Assembly: GCA_004026145.2 (NCBI GenBank)
Contig: CP034992.1
Location: forward strand, 17,816,603-17,880,602
Length of the DNA: 64,000 nt
Direction: 5' to 3'
From: Takifugu bimaculatus
Taxonomy: Eukaryota > Chordata > Actinopteri > Tetraodontiformes > Tetraodontidae
The notes below the pieces were generated by a model that saw only the letters and a list, made by a program, of their open reading frames with translations, was not told where the DNA came from and ran no database searches. Made by a program: the position numbers and the translations under genes. Position 1 is the stretch's first letter. The number at the start of each line of letters is the position of its first letter. Positions 14,414 to 27,000 of the stretch are shown here, one piece after another.

Positions 14414-17400
14414 CATATTTGAAGGAATGCATGAGAAAAGTTATTTATTGTCTATTTCCCAGCCGTTATTTCTTAATCATAGTCAGTTGTGCGTGTGTGT
14501 CACTGAGCTCAGGCCATTGTGTGTTTTAAAGCCCACGCCTGATTCTGCCTGTTATTGATTAGTTTGTCAGTTTTCTTCCGAGAAGCAAACCCCCCAAGTA
14601 CAAGTTTACTCAGACACCTTGTGTTGGCGCTTTATCCCTATTAAGATAAATCATCATCTTTTTTTTATAGCGATTTAACTTAAGCAGTTAACTGGAATTC
14701 TCTGGAAAACAATGGGAATAACATTCTACCATGACTGTGACTGTGAAGCATTTCTCCCAGTTGAAGCTCAAATGCCCAAAAATTGAGGTAAACACGGCTC
14801 AGCGCTGACCCCCGCACAGCCACAATCACACACACGTCACACCTCGTTCACTGCCTGCATTTAAATGAGATTTTTGCAACTGTCACGTCGGTAAAAAGGC
14901 CAGTAAATAATGTTTCCTCCTCTTCTTTTTTCATGATTACAACATAAACTGGAAACATGTGAATTGTGCATCCATCTTTACTGGTCTGTGAAGCATCCAG
15001 CAGCTATCAAACACAACTCCAGTTTCTGATCAACATCAGGATGCTCTTTATTCCTACTCAGGGACAGGGGAGGGGGAGAGGCAGGAATACACCCTGGACG
15101 GGCTGCCAGTCGTGCACGTTTTGGGACTGTAGGAGGAAAACAGAAAATCCTTTTCAAACTTGGGTCCAACACAGTGAAATCATGCTAATGTGATCAGGGA
15201 GAGCCCTCGCCTGCAGCTATCTTGCTCTTTTGGCTTAGATTTTGCTAAATTTAATACTATGAATATAATTATTCAGATGTGTGATAAACCTGATGCCGTT
15301 ACAGGGTGTGTGTTGGTTCATGTGCAGCTCAGTATTTGGGGGTCGTGGAGTTCGACCTGTGATCTTTCCTTGGAACTGTGGTGTCATTTCCCAACTGAAA
15401 ATGGGTTTTGACCCCATACAGAAATGGTCCTTAAGCCCAAATCCCTGTCTGCCAGCTGAGGGTCCAGCACAGACCCCCACAGAGGTGTGCAGAGGAAAAC
15501 CACAGTAACCACAGCTTGGACTGGGATGCAAGGGCACAGTGGAGGAGGGGCTTGTGATTGGAACTGGATGTTGCATAACTGTCTCATATGTAACTTCAAT
15601 CATTTAAGCGAATGAAGAAAGGAGCTTTGAATCCTGCCGGAAAACCTGACCACACCAGAAAAAGATGTGTGATTAAGGTCAGTAAGATAAAAACCAATGT
15701 TGCCTGCGACTGGAACCGTTCAGAGAGGTAACTGCCTCCACCGTCTGCATCATCCAAAGCTGCTGATGCACACACAACCATATATAGATCACACCTCTGC
15801 CTGTGTGCGCACGCTCTCGCCAGGGCGACCAAAGAAGAGCAAACTTGTGGTTAATCCCTGACGGCGGACTCGTGGTGACAGTGAGAGGTGACGTGGTTCA
15901 GCGCCCTCAGAAAACAGAGCAATGAACCAAAAATGAATCGAGCTCTGTGTGTGTGTGTGTGCATGTGTTTGGTTGTGTGTAAGAGAGAGAAACTGGGGTG
16001 GGAAACCAGCAGAGAGAGAGAGAGGGAGAGAGTTGGCAGGTCCCAGTTGTTGGCTGTTGTTGTTTTTGTACCACCGCTGTGGTTAATGCCTGGAATAGTT
16101 GAACAAACCTTTACAGCTGAAGGCAACTCATTTGAGTTCCTGTTTGCTGCAGAAACGGCTGATTGATAAGGTGGAGAACACCGTCCATGTGGGGGGTTGA
16201 TGCCGTCCCTGTGGGGAACACGGACCTGGGGACATGTCAACATGTCCCAGCAACATGCTTCTCATCATGTCCGCCATGGGAGCGCGCCGCCGCCCACGTG
16301 CGCGTGGGGAAATTGCATCTTTCAGCATGACACACGGGTCTCCAGCACAAACATGGCTTTTCTCACTTTCTTCCTGGTAGAGAGGAAACTGTTCAGTGCT
16401 GACTGAGGCTGGAGAGTAAGCACACGCATAGTTGTGGCTTCTGTCACTAGAAACAGAGGAAGTCACAGCCAGTAAATGTGGGCAAAGAGCCTTCAGCCAG
16501 TCCTACAGTCAGCACCTACAGTCCACCCACCCTCACCTCAATACTCTCAGTCCCACTTTGAAAGGGCAGTCTCACAGGGCAGGAAGTATAAATCGGTTTG
16601 TGTGGAGCTTTGGTCAAATATCCAGGGCAGTTGTCTACATCCCTGCAGCTGCAGCTGACTGATTAGTATCAGCGGCTAACGAACTTGATACAGAGCAAAT
16701 TGTAAGTTTTTTGCAGTAGAATTTGCTTCTGAAATACCATGATGATTTTCCAAGTGTTTCTGCTCACGTCATCAGGCAGACGTTTGCTTTATTTTAATGT
16801 GTTTACTTACTTAACTACCTGTGTGACAGGAACAACTATAACATAAAGGCTCAGGGGATTGTGTTGCTGCTGATATGATGGAGAACAGTAACATATGTTG
16901 AAGCCCGTTGGGCTGGCGGCTGATGCCGAGCGTGTCCCGGTGGACACCCAGTAAACTCTGCTGTATGAAGGAGTGGTCAGACAAATATCACCATTATAGT
17001 CCTGTTTCTTAACCGTGCAGTGGCGCCCTTTTGTTGGGTGTGTAATTATAACTTGATCAGAATCTGTGCTGTATTGCAGCAGAGTGTTTTGATTATGTTT
17101 TATATCTGAGGAGACACATCATTCCATTGTGGTGTGGGAGAATTTTTCTCAAAAGTCTATAAATCCAGCAGTGAAACGTGCCACGCCCTGTCTGCAATCA
17201 TAATGGAGAAAATCTCCGCAGTATGACTTTTAGAGATTTTAATTGACACTTCATGGTCAAACGCCTCTCCGATGGCATTTCCAGTCGGACAAGAGCGTCC
17301 TGTGGTAACTTGTTTTTCCAGTCTTCGTGCCAGTTCGACTGTGTGTGCGTCTGTTAAGTGTGTGGTCAGTGTTGGCTTTTTTTGTGCTAAAAGCTAAAGC

Positions 17401-19007
17401 TCCTCCAAAGCCACAGACAAAACCACAGCAGGTGGATGGTAACAGGGAGCAGGAGAGAATGAAGGGGTGCTTACAGAAGGCTCAGTGCCCCCCCCCCCCC
17501 CCCCATCAACCTCCATGACTCTGAAGAAAAGGCTGATTAATCAGAGCCTAATAGGATGAAGAGCATCGCACTCCTTCAGCGGCGGGACGGGCCTGCAGGA
17601 TGCTGAGCAACAGATGAGATCATCCACAGAGGACTGGCTGTCAGATCAGTTGCAAATGTGCAAGACTCAAATCAAAACCTCCAAGCATTATCTCAACATT
17701 AAAATGTCCCCAGATGGAACCTAGTTCAGGTCTTTAAAAGTGAAGATATTTGCTGATGAGGCAGCATCGTGCCATGGCTGACCACTGTGGTTCTGCAGGA
17801 TGACGCCTAGCTGGCTTTGTAAAAGGACCCCTCTGAGGTCCCCTCAAAGTCTGGCCTGTGTGCCCTAGCGAGGCCCCTGGGAGCACTCCACGGACTCCCC
17901 ATTGTCTGTATGTGTGTCCAAAGGGGTCTTTGGAGGCCTCCTGGGGGACCGGTGACTCCTCTTTGTCTCTGGTTGCCCTGCTGTCAGAGTGTCTTTGTTA
18001 TGACAGTTGGGCTGCTTTTATACAGACTAAATCACCACTCTCAGCTGTTCATTTACTGGCCTAACCCCAGACAGCCCTCGTGACACCTCACACACACACT
18101 AGCATTCACTCACACACACGTACACACACACCTCCAGGGACCATCATCCTGTTTCATCACTCGTATCTTTAATTTCAGTAATTTCACATCCAGACTCAAG
18201 ATTTCTGCTCACTGAAAGGAGGATTAAATAAAATCTGAAAGCTGGGGAGGGAGAGTGACAAAGGGGACGGAGGGAGATGAAAAAGGGCATTTGACCTATG
18301 ACCTTTGTGTTATGGCTGGGGCACTCAGGGGTCAGGGGATGCAACAGCGCAGGGTAATGAGTAACTAAGGAGAGCACGACACAGGAGCAGCACAGCAAAC
18401 TTCAGTCTCATTGAAATCTGATTAAGAAGTCTGATAAAACAAATGAAACCTTAAAGTCAGACCTCAGCTCAGAGTCCCGACTGTCACTGCAGCAAGCAAG
18501 ACAAATGGATTCAGTTTTCACCCACAGTTATTAGCACATTGTTTGAGGGTGTTTGAAGGAAAAGGTTTTGTTCAGGACATGAAATACTGCAGAAGGAGAG
18601 AACAATGTCATTGCTGATCTCTGCTGTATTGAACAGTGTGGATTCACAGACAGGAAGTACCTGCCCTCCTTTTAACAACATCACAATTTATACTGGGTTA
18701 TTAACTGCACATTTACAGCTTTTTAACCTTTGGCTGTCCCTCTTGTCCCACGTGTCCCTCTTCCTCTTCATCAAACATCTCCTCTCGGGCAGCATGATGG
18801 ACGACATCCATCCGGACACAAAGGTGCAGGAAGAAACTTGTCAGAACTGTCATAACTCTTCCTGGGGGGCATAATGCCTGTGTGCACACCACTGCTAGTG
18901 TTACTGGAGAGTAAATGTTAGAGGCCCGAGTGGCATTAGTGTTACCGCGGTGATGGCACAGCAGTGCAAAGGCAGGGGCAATATAAAACCTGCTTTCCCA
19001 CAATCCC

Positions 19008-19010
<3 letters not shown>

Positions 19011-19076
<66 letters not shown>
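19011..19076. repeat. (GT)n microsatellite
   Basis: Uninterrupted GT run of 33 units. Confidence 0.97.
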
Positions 19077-19077
<1 letters not shown>

Positions 19078-19657
19078 TGCCAGCGCTGGTGGTTTCCCTG
19101 GAAATGGAGAGAAAGTTGGGGGAACTTGCCTTAGTAAGCTTTTTTCGTATTAAATGTATTGAAAATATTTGGAGGGGACCAAAATAGGCGGAGAACTGAT
19201 CAGGTTAGTGGGAAATGTAGGAGAAGGAGAAATGTACCTGTTACTGTTGTCTAGGCTCTAACTGGAGTTAATTCCACCCCATTTCGCAATGATCAAGGCG
19301 CTCCATGCTCTCTTCCACCCTCTGTTGGCCAATCAGGAGCAGAGCTGAGTCAGGTGGCCCGTGAAGCTGACCAACATGGGGATGACGTGCGCTCCGTGTC
19401 ACGGCTGCAGCACCTTTCGTCAGGAAGGCAGGAGCGGATCAGTGCAAGAAGTCTGGATGGGCCTGGAATGTGGGCCAGTAAAGCAGAAGCTTTGGTCTGT
19501 AGACAGAAAAGAGTCAAACCCTTTTTTTGTTAGAGGTTTGGTGTTAACTGACACATTTAAACGCAACTTTTCAACCATCGTGATCCGTTTTGTCTGTTGT
19601 GGCTGCATCTCCCAGCTCACACCATTACATGTACATATTATCTTACTCAAAGCTATG

Positions 19658-19658
19658 G

Positions 19659-19689
<31 letters not shown>

Positions 19690-19711
19690 TGTGTGTGTGT
19701 GTGTGTGTGTG
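19658..19711. repeat. (GT)n microsatellite, left arm of an inverted pair
   Basis: GT tract with one GTGG interruption near 19682. A CA run follows about 117 bases downstream. Confidence 0.95.
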
Positions 19712-19824
19712 GCTAGCAGCCAGAAGCCACAGTGCACACAGCTTATGGCGCGGCTGCAGCGTCTCGTCCCAGCAGGGTGTATTCTTAGCTCACTGAAAAC
19801 CCAATAAGTGTAATGAGATTAGAC

Positions 19825-19827
<3 letters not shown>

Positions 19828-19901
<74 letters not shown>
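19828..19901. repeat. (CA)n microsatellite, right arm of an inverted pair
   Basis: CA run of about 36 units, in inverted orientation to the GT tract at 19658-19711. Confidence 0.96.
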
Positions 19902-19903
<2 letters not shown>

Positions 19904-20980
19904 CAAACCTCAACCACCACCTTCACATGAACACACACAGAAGCCACTGAGTTTGTTGCTCGGTCCAGCTCTGCAGGCTTTGGCTCTGACGTCACAAACA
20001 TCTTCTCGACCTCTTCATGCTTCCCTGACTTCCACTGTTGGGAAGAGTCCTCTCACACCGTAGCTCTGTCCCATGCTGACACACTCCCTTCACCAAAACC
20101 TAACACACATGCTAAAACACTACAGTTTCACATTGGTTATTTGAGTTGGAACAAAGTTTGACGTTCCACCACCAGATAATTTAGGAGTTAGAAGATCTGG
20201 TTTTTCATTCTAAATTAAAATCATTTTGTTATGATACTGTTATTTGTGCAGTGTTTATTCAGATATGTGCAGGATCATGTGATGTGCAGCTTGCTTATGC
20301 ATCGGTGTTCTCTTTATCATTCATTAGCTGCTGTTTATTCCTGATTAAGTGTGACAGGAGATGTTCTCAGCAGGTCACTGGTCCATCATAGACCATCCTC
20401 CAGGTAAAATACTGACCTGTGCTGTTGAATTCTTAAGCCTTAACACCTGACCTCTGAAACCAAGCATCTTTCTTCATTCACGTGCACGAAATAGACTGAG
20501 TTGTGTCTGGGATCTGACCCTGACGCACACTTGTATCCATTTTCCCCTTTAAGCCAGTCTGACATATTCGGTACATTTGAAAACTGAAGAAACTCCTCCG
20601 CTGGACTTGAATACTGTCAATGTAAACTACCGTCGCCATCACGTGACCGTGTAGCTCGGTGTGGCAGCACCAGCCCTGACGGTGTAACCTCGTTATCCTC
20701 CTCTGCGACGTCTTCATCCATCAGTCGTGCGTTTGTCGTGTTATTGGGATTTACTGGTTTCGGATTCAGACATTTTGCAGCCAAGCTTTAAATAGCCTTT
20801 TGACCACAGAATATTTGGTTGAGTGTGTGACAGGCGAAGGGAGGTGCTGCCAAGACGTGTGTGTGGTTTGAGGAGAGAGACGGAGTGAGTGTGTGTTGTG
20901 GAGGAGTGGAGCGCATTAGTGAATGGCTTTGCTATTGCATCCTCCCAGGGGACCTCTGAAATACTCACATTGTCCCCGCG

Positions 20981-21022
20981 ACACACACACACACACACAC
21001 AACACACACACACACACACACA

Positions 21023-21065
<43 letters not shown>
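20981..21065. repeat. Interrupted (CA)n microsatellite upstream of wnt4
   Basis: CA tract with two interruptions (AACA near 21000 and CTCA near 21023). It sits about 660 bases upstream of the wnt4 start codon, next to the GC-rich promoter-side region. Confidence 0.95.
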
Positions 21066-21067
<2 letters not shown>

Positions 21068-21129
21068 CCTTCGCTACGCACTGGACACGCCTCCCGCATC
21101 CCCCCAAAAAACTCCCATTTCACTGCCAT

Positions 21130-21723
21130 ACCTCTGCGTCGTCGCACCGCCCCTCAGTTTAAGTCGGCACACACTCTGTCCTCTGCCAGACTCACCGAGA
21201 GGCGGTGGTGTGTGAGGACGCTGTGTGCGTGTTTGCGCTCAGGCTGTGCATGTGTCGGAAGATTCGGGGAGAACCAGGGCTCGCTGACAGGACAGCTGCA
21301 CCGGGCGGTGTGACAGACCTCCAGAGAGGTGGAAGACCTGCCGCAGAGCCCGCTCACTTCCACTGCACTTCCATTTGATATCGGACCCGCTTCGTGCGCT
21401 CTGCGTCAGCGCGCCACCGAAAAACTTAAAGAAGTTGATTTAGAGGAGAGAAGTCGGCGTCAGCCCGGACGGACACAGAGTTTTAGCTTCAGCATCCCTG
21501 TTCTCCCCCCTCTCCCCGTCCCTTCTGTGCGGGGTCTGCATTGGGAGGGACGGGAGAAGCGGGCGCGGAGCTGCGCGCCTCCCCGGTGGATGACCCACTG
21601 GATGCGGGGCGATGGATTAACTTCTTCGGACCCGGCCGCTGTGTGTTTATCCCCGCTGAAGAACCCCGGTGCAACTCGGGATTATATTCAACTCTTACTC
21701 AACCCCAAATCGCCCCTCTCGAG
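21130..21723 (+). promoter_or_regulatory. wnt4a: wnt4 GC-rich 5' flank / 5' UTR with upstream ORF
   Basis: This stretch is visibly richer in G, C and CpG than its surroundings (for example around 21380-21420 and 21520-21660), as expected for a CpG-island-like promoter and 5' UTR of a developmental gene. I cannot place the transcription start; no convincing TATA box is seen. An upstream ORF starts at ATG 21590 (a second in-frame ATG is at 21602) and ends with TGA at 21725-21727, overlapping the wnt4 ATG as ATGA. Both upstream ATGs have T at -3, a weak Kozak context, while the wnt4 ATG has G at -3. Confidence 0.5.
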
Positions 21724-23954
21724 ATGACCGAGGAATATGTTTTGCGCTGCGTCCTGATGCTCTGCTGCGCGCTCCTCTCGGCCAACGCGAGCAACTGGCT
21801 GTAAGTTTTCTAAAAGCTGATTCTCCAAAGTGGACCTCACCCCCCCACACCCCCCTCTCCCCCTCCACCTCCAGTGTTATCATTTACCTGGCCTCTTGTT
21901 CATGTTCCTCCTCATCCTCTCATCGTCTGTCTTGTTTCCCTCCTGTGGAGTGACTGCGCTGGTTAATTGTTAACATCTCACATGCACGCACGCACGCACA
22001 CACACGCAAAGACGGGCTTAATAACTTACCAACACCACTGCATCCCCCACAAAGTCTCTGTGGGAAAAAAAGAAAAAGTTACCCCAAAGTAGGCATTGTG
22101 GGTCGGTTTCTTTTTATTGAAATTGTGGAGCTTTAAACTCGATAAAAACACGGATCACTTCAGTCTGTTTAGCTCCTTCTAGAAGGATAATAAATAATTA
22201 CATTTGAATCCAAACTTGAAGATTGCTGAAAAGATTCAGTGAAGAGTTTGTGGAGAAAAATAAACCAGATTTCAACTCTGACATTGTTCAAATTAAAGAC
22301 AAACGTTTTCTGGCAAATTTCTTCAATGGTGAAGTTTCACTTTGACGCTGAATCTGGAAAGATTCTGCAGTCATCAGATAATCCTGCAGGGAGACGCCAG
22401 CGCAGAAATACCAGGAGAACCATTAAGACAAAAAAGGTCAGCGTCAGTGCAACTGTAGCGACCTGCGGCGCGCCATCGCTCTCCTCAGGGCCGGTCGGTT
22501 GGGTCGCATGTGTGTGCCTGCACTCCTGACAGCCTGTGGGAGGTGTTTAGGTGGGTTTTTGCATTCCTCGGCAGGCTCCATTCCATTTTCTGCTACCATT
22601 CCCTCCTCTCCACTTCAGCACATTAACCAACATCATTTAGGGACGTCTGCTCTGGTCCAGAGAGCCGAAGCTCCGGAGGTGGTCCGGTGGATCTTTTCCA
22701 CTCTTCTCTTATCTTTCCTGTTAGATTTGGATGTCAGAGAGTTGCTGCTCGTTGAGCATTCCCACTCATTAATTCCCGTGTCGGTAACAGGATCACTGTA
22801 ATGGTGTTTTTTCCTAATAAGAGCGTCCCTGGGATTTGCCAGGCGCTCTTGCCAAACAGCTGCCTTGAACTCTGTCACTGAGGCCAGAGTAATTGTGCTG
22901 TTTAGGGCTGAAGGTGTGGTGACAGCAGCGGGGAGCAGACATGTACAGGCAAGCTGCCGAGCTGCCGGGATTACACTGCTCAGGAAAATCTGTGTGGGCT
23001 GTGTGGACTGTATGTGAACGCTGGAGACCTCCCCAGCGCGCCCCCGCCCCCCACCCCCACCAGCCCCGAGCTTCTGTTTCAGTGCCACACAGCAGCAGGT
23101 ACACTCAGGGTCAAAGGATGAAAAGCAATTAGGGTTTATTGCAGCAACGAGAGGCCGTAAATCAGCTGTGCGGCTGCATGCGGACAGGAATGTTCCCTGC
23201 GTTGGTCGTCATGAGAACAGTTTCGGCACTTTTCTCTCCTCCCAAACACTCACACCATTAAATGTGGCAGATGAAACCGGGATCATTGGCTTTTTAACTA
23301 AAGAAACATTTTTGTCTCTTCTAATATTTACACAAATCATCATCTGTCCAATTTGCCACTTTTTCACTTGAGCTGTTGAGATGACTTAGAACAAAGGATT
23401 GGAAACATTGGAAAAAAGCAATTAATCACATTCAATTATAGCATAAATAAATTGCTCATTTCAAACGAATGACAGCCTACGACAGCAAATGGATGGTTTA
23501 TTAAAAAGTGCCTTTGATGTTGATGAACAAAGCTGGTGAGCCTTGGCAGCCTCCTCTGCTCAGGTCAGGACGCTCCTGCTCACGTTGCTCAGGGGCCTAA
23601 CGAGAGCGTGTTAAGGCCCTAGGTCCAGGTCCAGGTCCAGGTCCAGGTCCAGGTCCAGGTCCAGGTCCAGGTCCAAGTCCAGGCCCAGCTTGGGATTCTT
23701 AGACCTTTTGAATAAACTTGGCAGAGTTTTTTCATTGACTTGTAAGTGAGATATTTCTATCAATATATATTTATATTTCTATAAATATTGACACGGGTGA
23801 CCTGGTGCAAGAAGTTTTTTTTTTTTTTTTACTGCAGCTCCTAATGCACAAAAGAGAGAATTTAGAATAAACATTAATACATTTAATAACGTGTTTTTAT
23901 TCTATAAAAATCAACATATTTCCTGCTTGTCTGGCCTCACATTTCTGTTGGTGG

Positions 23955-24031
<77 letters not shown>

Positions 24032-27000
24032 ACAGACACACACACACACACACAGATATAATGCGATTTAAAATGAGTGTTTCATTAATAATAAACTAAA
24101 GAACTACATTGTATTATTCAGAACAGCTGGAATATTTCTCCCATTCCACCGGACACATTGTTTCACCCTCAGTTTACCTGTTAGCTTTAGCACGTGTGGC
24201 AGGATCATTATGGCTAACGAGTCAGTTGCTGACTCAGTTTTACTCTGATGTTGCTGAATAGATCTTTAAGATTTAGTTCTTTTGTTATGCTCATCTGTCC
24301 ACATTTGGATTGGTTTGGCTGCTTCTGTGACCCGTGTGTGTTCATGAGTGTGTGTGTGTGTGTGAGAGAGAGAGAGTGTGTGTGTGTGTGTGTGAGAGAG
24401 AGTGTGTGCAGGAGGCTGCCACTTCACAGTACTTGAACTCACACCCAGATATACTTTGTGCTAACATGATTGGTGTGAGACTCGAGCCTCATCAACGGTG
24501 CTGCACATATCGCCAGCCTGACGCTTGTAACAGCTAGTAGCTTATTAGCATGTAGCCATCAGAGTAGACATGATTCGTTCATGATTAAAAACATCTCTGC
24601 TCCTGAAATAACTTTCTAGGTGACAAAAAAGGGTGAGGAGATGTTGCTATTGATGGGTGAGGTTCACTCCACGCCAGGGCTGCAGTTTTTGACTGGCAGG
24701 ACTTGTGTGGAGGATCTAGCAGCAGTCAGAAATGGTGACTCAAAGAGGATACGAGTGCAGTTGGCGGAGCCGAACGTGCACTGTTCCAGACCTGTTTCCA
24801 GGTCTCAGCGAACCTAAGATTGATCGTAATTACACAGGAGAACAATAAAAGGTTTCAATCTTTTTATTTATTGACATCATGTCACTTATTTCATTGCGGA
24901 ACTCTCAGAGAATTTTCTCTGTGACTTTCATTGTCTGTTAGTGTGTGTGTATGTGTGTGTGTGTGCGCGCGTACATGCCCGTATATGTATGCTGAAGAGG
25001 GCAGCTGATGGGTAACAAGAGAAACCAAGACCTTGGCGTTGCGGTACACGCTGGCGCCTCACACACATATAAACGTGGTGAAGCTGCGGCATGTTATTTC
25101 CAGTCCTTTTGTCGCCAGAGTGTGAACAATTATCATGACAAACTTGGAGCCATTGAGGATCACTGGAGATGTCCAGATTACCACCAGGGGAGTTTGTGCT
25201 GGTGAGGAAACACCTGGGATGTTGAAAGATGACAGTTCTGGCAGCGAGGGGCTCGGCTGTTTTAGGTGACACACGCTATATAACCTCCTGTGGCCGTGGC
25301 GACAAGCTTTGGCATTAACTCCAATGGCCATGAACAGCTGGTCACACAGTATTCCTGCATTTTAAACTTAGAGGGAACAGTTTTGCTGGCTAACATCACA
25401 GTTAAGCTAAGAGCAGCTTACCGGGTCTGTTCAAGATGATGTTAAATGTAGCTGATGTACAGCAGTTAGCTGTAAGTGTGTAAGTGTTAGCAGCTACAGC
25501 AGAAGCTGCATCTACGTGCACGTGCACGCGTCACTGTTGTTTCCAGGGAAATTCAGATATCTGACTCCTGCATCTGAAGCTCATCAACAAGAAAAATAAG
25601 GTTTAAATGCCCTGATGATGAGCTGGAATGAGGTGAAGCCAATATTTGAACATACACACACTCACACACAAACACACAAACACACACTTGACACTAGTGT
25701 GTAGAGTTGTGAGGGAACGTTGTGTTATTTTTAAAGGAAAATAGGCTCAAGTGGAGCCAGCAGCATATAAATACACTGAGACACGCGTGGGCAGGACTCT
25801 AAAATAGAATCACTCTCTCCCAACATCAGCAGACACTGTGTCAAAACGTTTCTTCCAGTTGTTGTAATTGAGGTTCAAACTTTGGGGGGTGGGGGGCAGG
25901 GGGGGTGGGGTGCAGAGATTATGCTGACATCAAAGCTACATCACCAGGTCCAGTAAAAGTGACTGAACAGAAGATTCTGGGCTCATGTGGGGGCTGTGGA
26001 ATGTTGTCAGGTAGCGAACCAGGAGGGAGTAAGTTAAAGGAAAAGAGTTTAGAATGAAACCAAACAGGTATGCGAAGAAGAGTAGAGCAGATCTGGGGGG
26101 GGGGGGGGTCGACATCAGTGCTGATGGTTAAAGCTGAAAAATGTCAGAACCAAACATCAGAACCACTGAAGTCAAACACTTTGGATGGAAACTGTCTCAT
26201 TCTCATCTCAGGTCATCAAATGATGACATCACACATTCTTCTCGACTTGTCCACGTGCACGTGGACGGCCATCCCAACGTGCATGTACCCACAGACAAGC
26301 CCCACAACGGTCCTTTTAGATGTTGAAATGATCACAGACGAAACATCACAAAACCTTTGGAGTTTGACGTTCTCCTCATCAGAAGGTAACCGGCGGTTAC
26401 GGCGGTTGCCATGGTGCTTTAGCCTCCTCAGGATCTCCTCAGCCTTCATTGTGAGGAGGCTGGTGTAGGACCATGATCTCTCATCCTGAATCACTCTCAT
26501 CCTGATGAATTTGCTCGTCTTCTGCTGCCTGCTAAGATGGAGCATTGACCAGTTTAAGGTCTTCTGGCACGGATGCTCGGTGTATCCCGATTCATGGCTC
26601 CTCGTATTACCCCCCCCCCCCCCCCCCCATTGATCACGCTCTTGCTGGAGGAGACATGGCAGCTTTGCAGGAGCATGTGCAGAGGTGAACCACAAACAAA
26701 CAAACACTTCCAGTTCAAGTGAACAATGAGGAAATTGGGGAGACTGGGAAGCAGCCATGGAATTCTGTGGTTTAGTGCAGGCACACAGACTCTTAGAGTA
26801 CAGTGCCCCCTACAGGTCAGTGCATATGTTACATAGTTTAGGTGTCAGGAAGAGGTCAAGGAGGGTTAGCCGGGGTCATGCGGCAGTGTTGTCTGACAAA
26901 TAAAGCAGGTTTCTGCTGGTGAAAGAGCCGCATTACTCCAAAATATAAGTTCACCAAAACACACTGGGATAGTTTAGTGGCCAAGGCTTGGTCACATTAG

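Larger units (their letters stand above)
1..21129. other. Non-coding region upstream of wnt4
   Basis: No exon with flanking splice sites, and no recognisable protein family, is visible on either strand across this stretch. The open frames in it are short and mostly come from translating (CA)n/(GT)n tracts into Thr-His or Cys-Val runs. It holds many microsatellites (listed separately), a teleost interspersed repeat near 4.8-5.06 kb, and ordinary mixed sequence. Distal wnt4 regulatory elements may lie here, because developmental Wnt genes usually have long non-coding flanks, but nothing in the bases alone lets me point to one with confidence. Confidence 0.7.

Noticed and set aside
21541..21723. 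N-terminal extension of wnt4 in frame from 21541
   Set aside because: The frame is open, but the first in-frame ATG is at 21724; the upstream start would be TTG. The Wnt4 signal peptide begins correctly at 21724.
26216..26758. 180-codon open frame on the - strand inside wnt4 intron 1
   Set aside because: It includes a glycine run from a C homopolymer and shows no family features.
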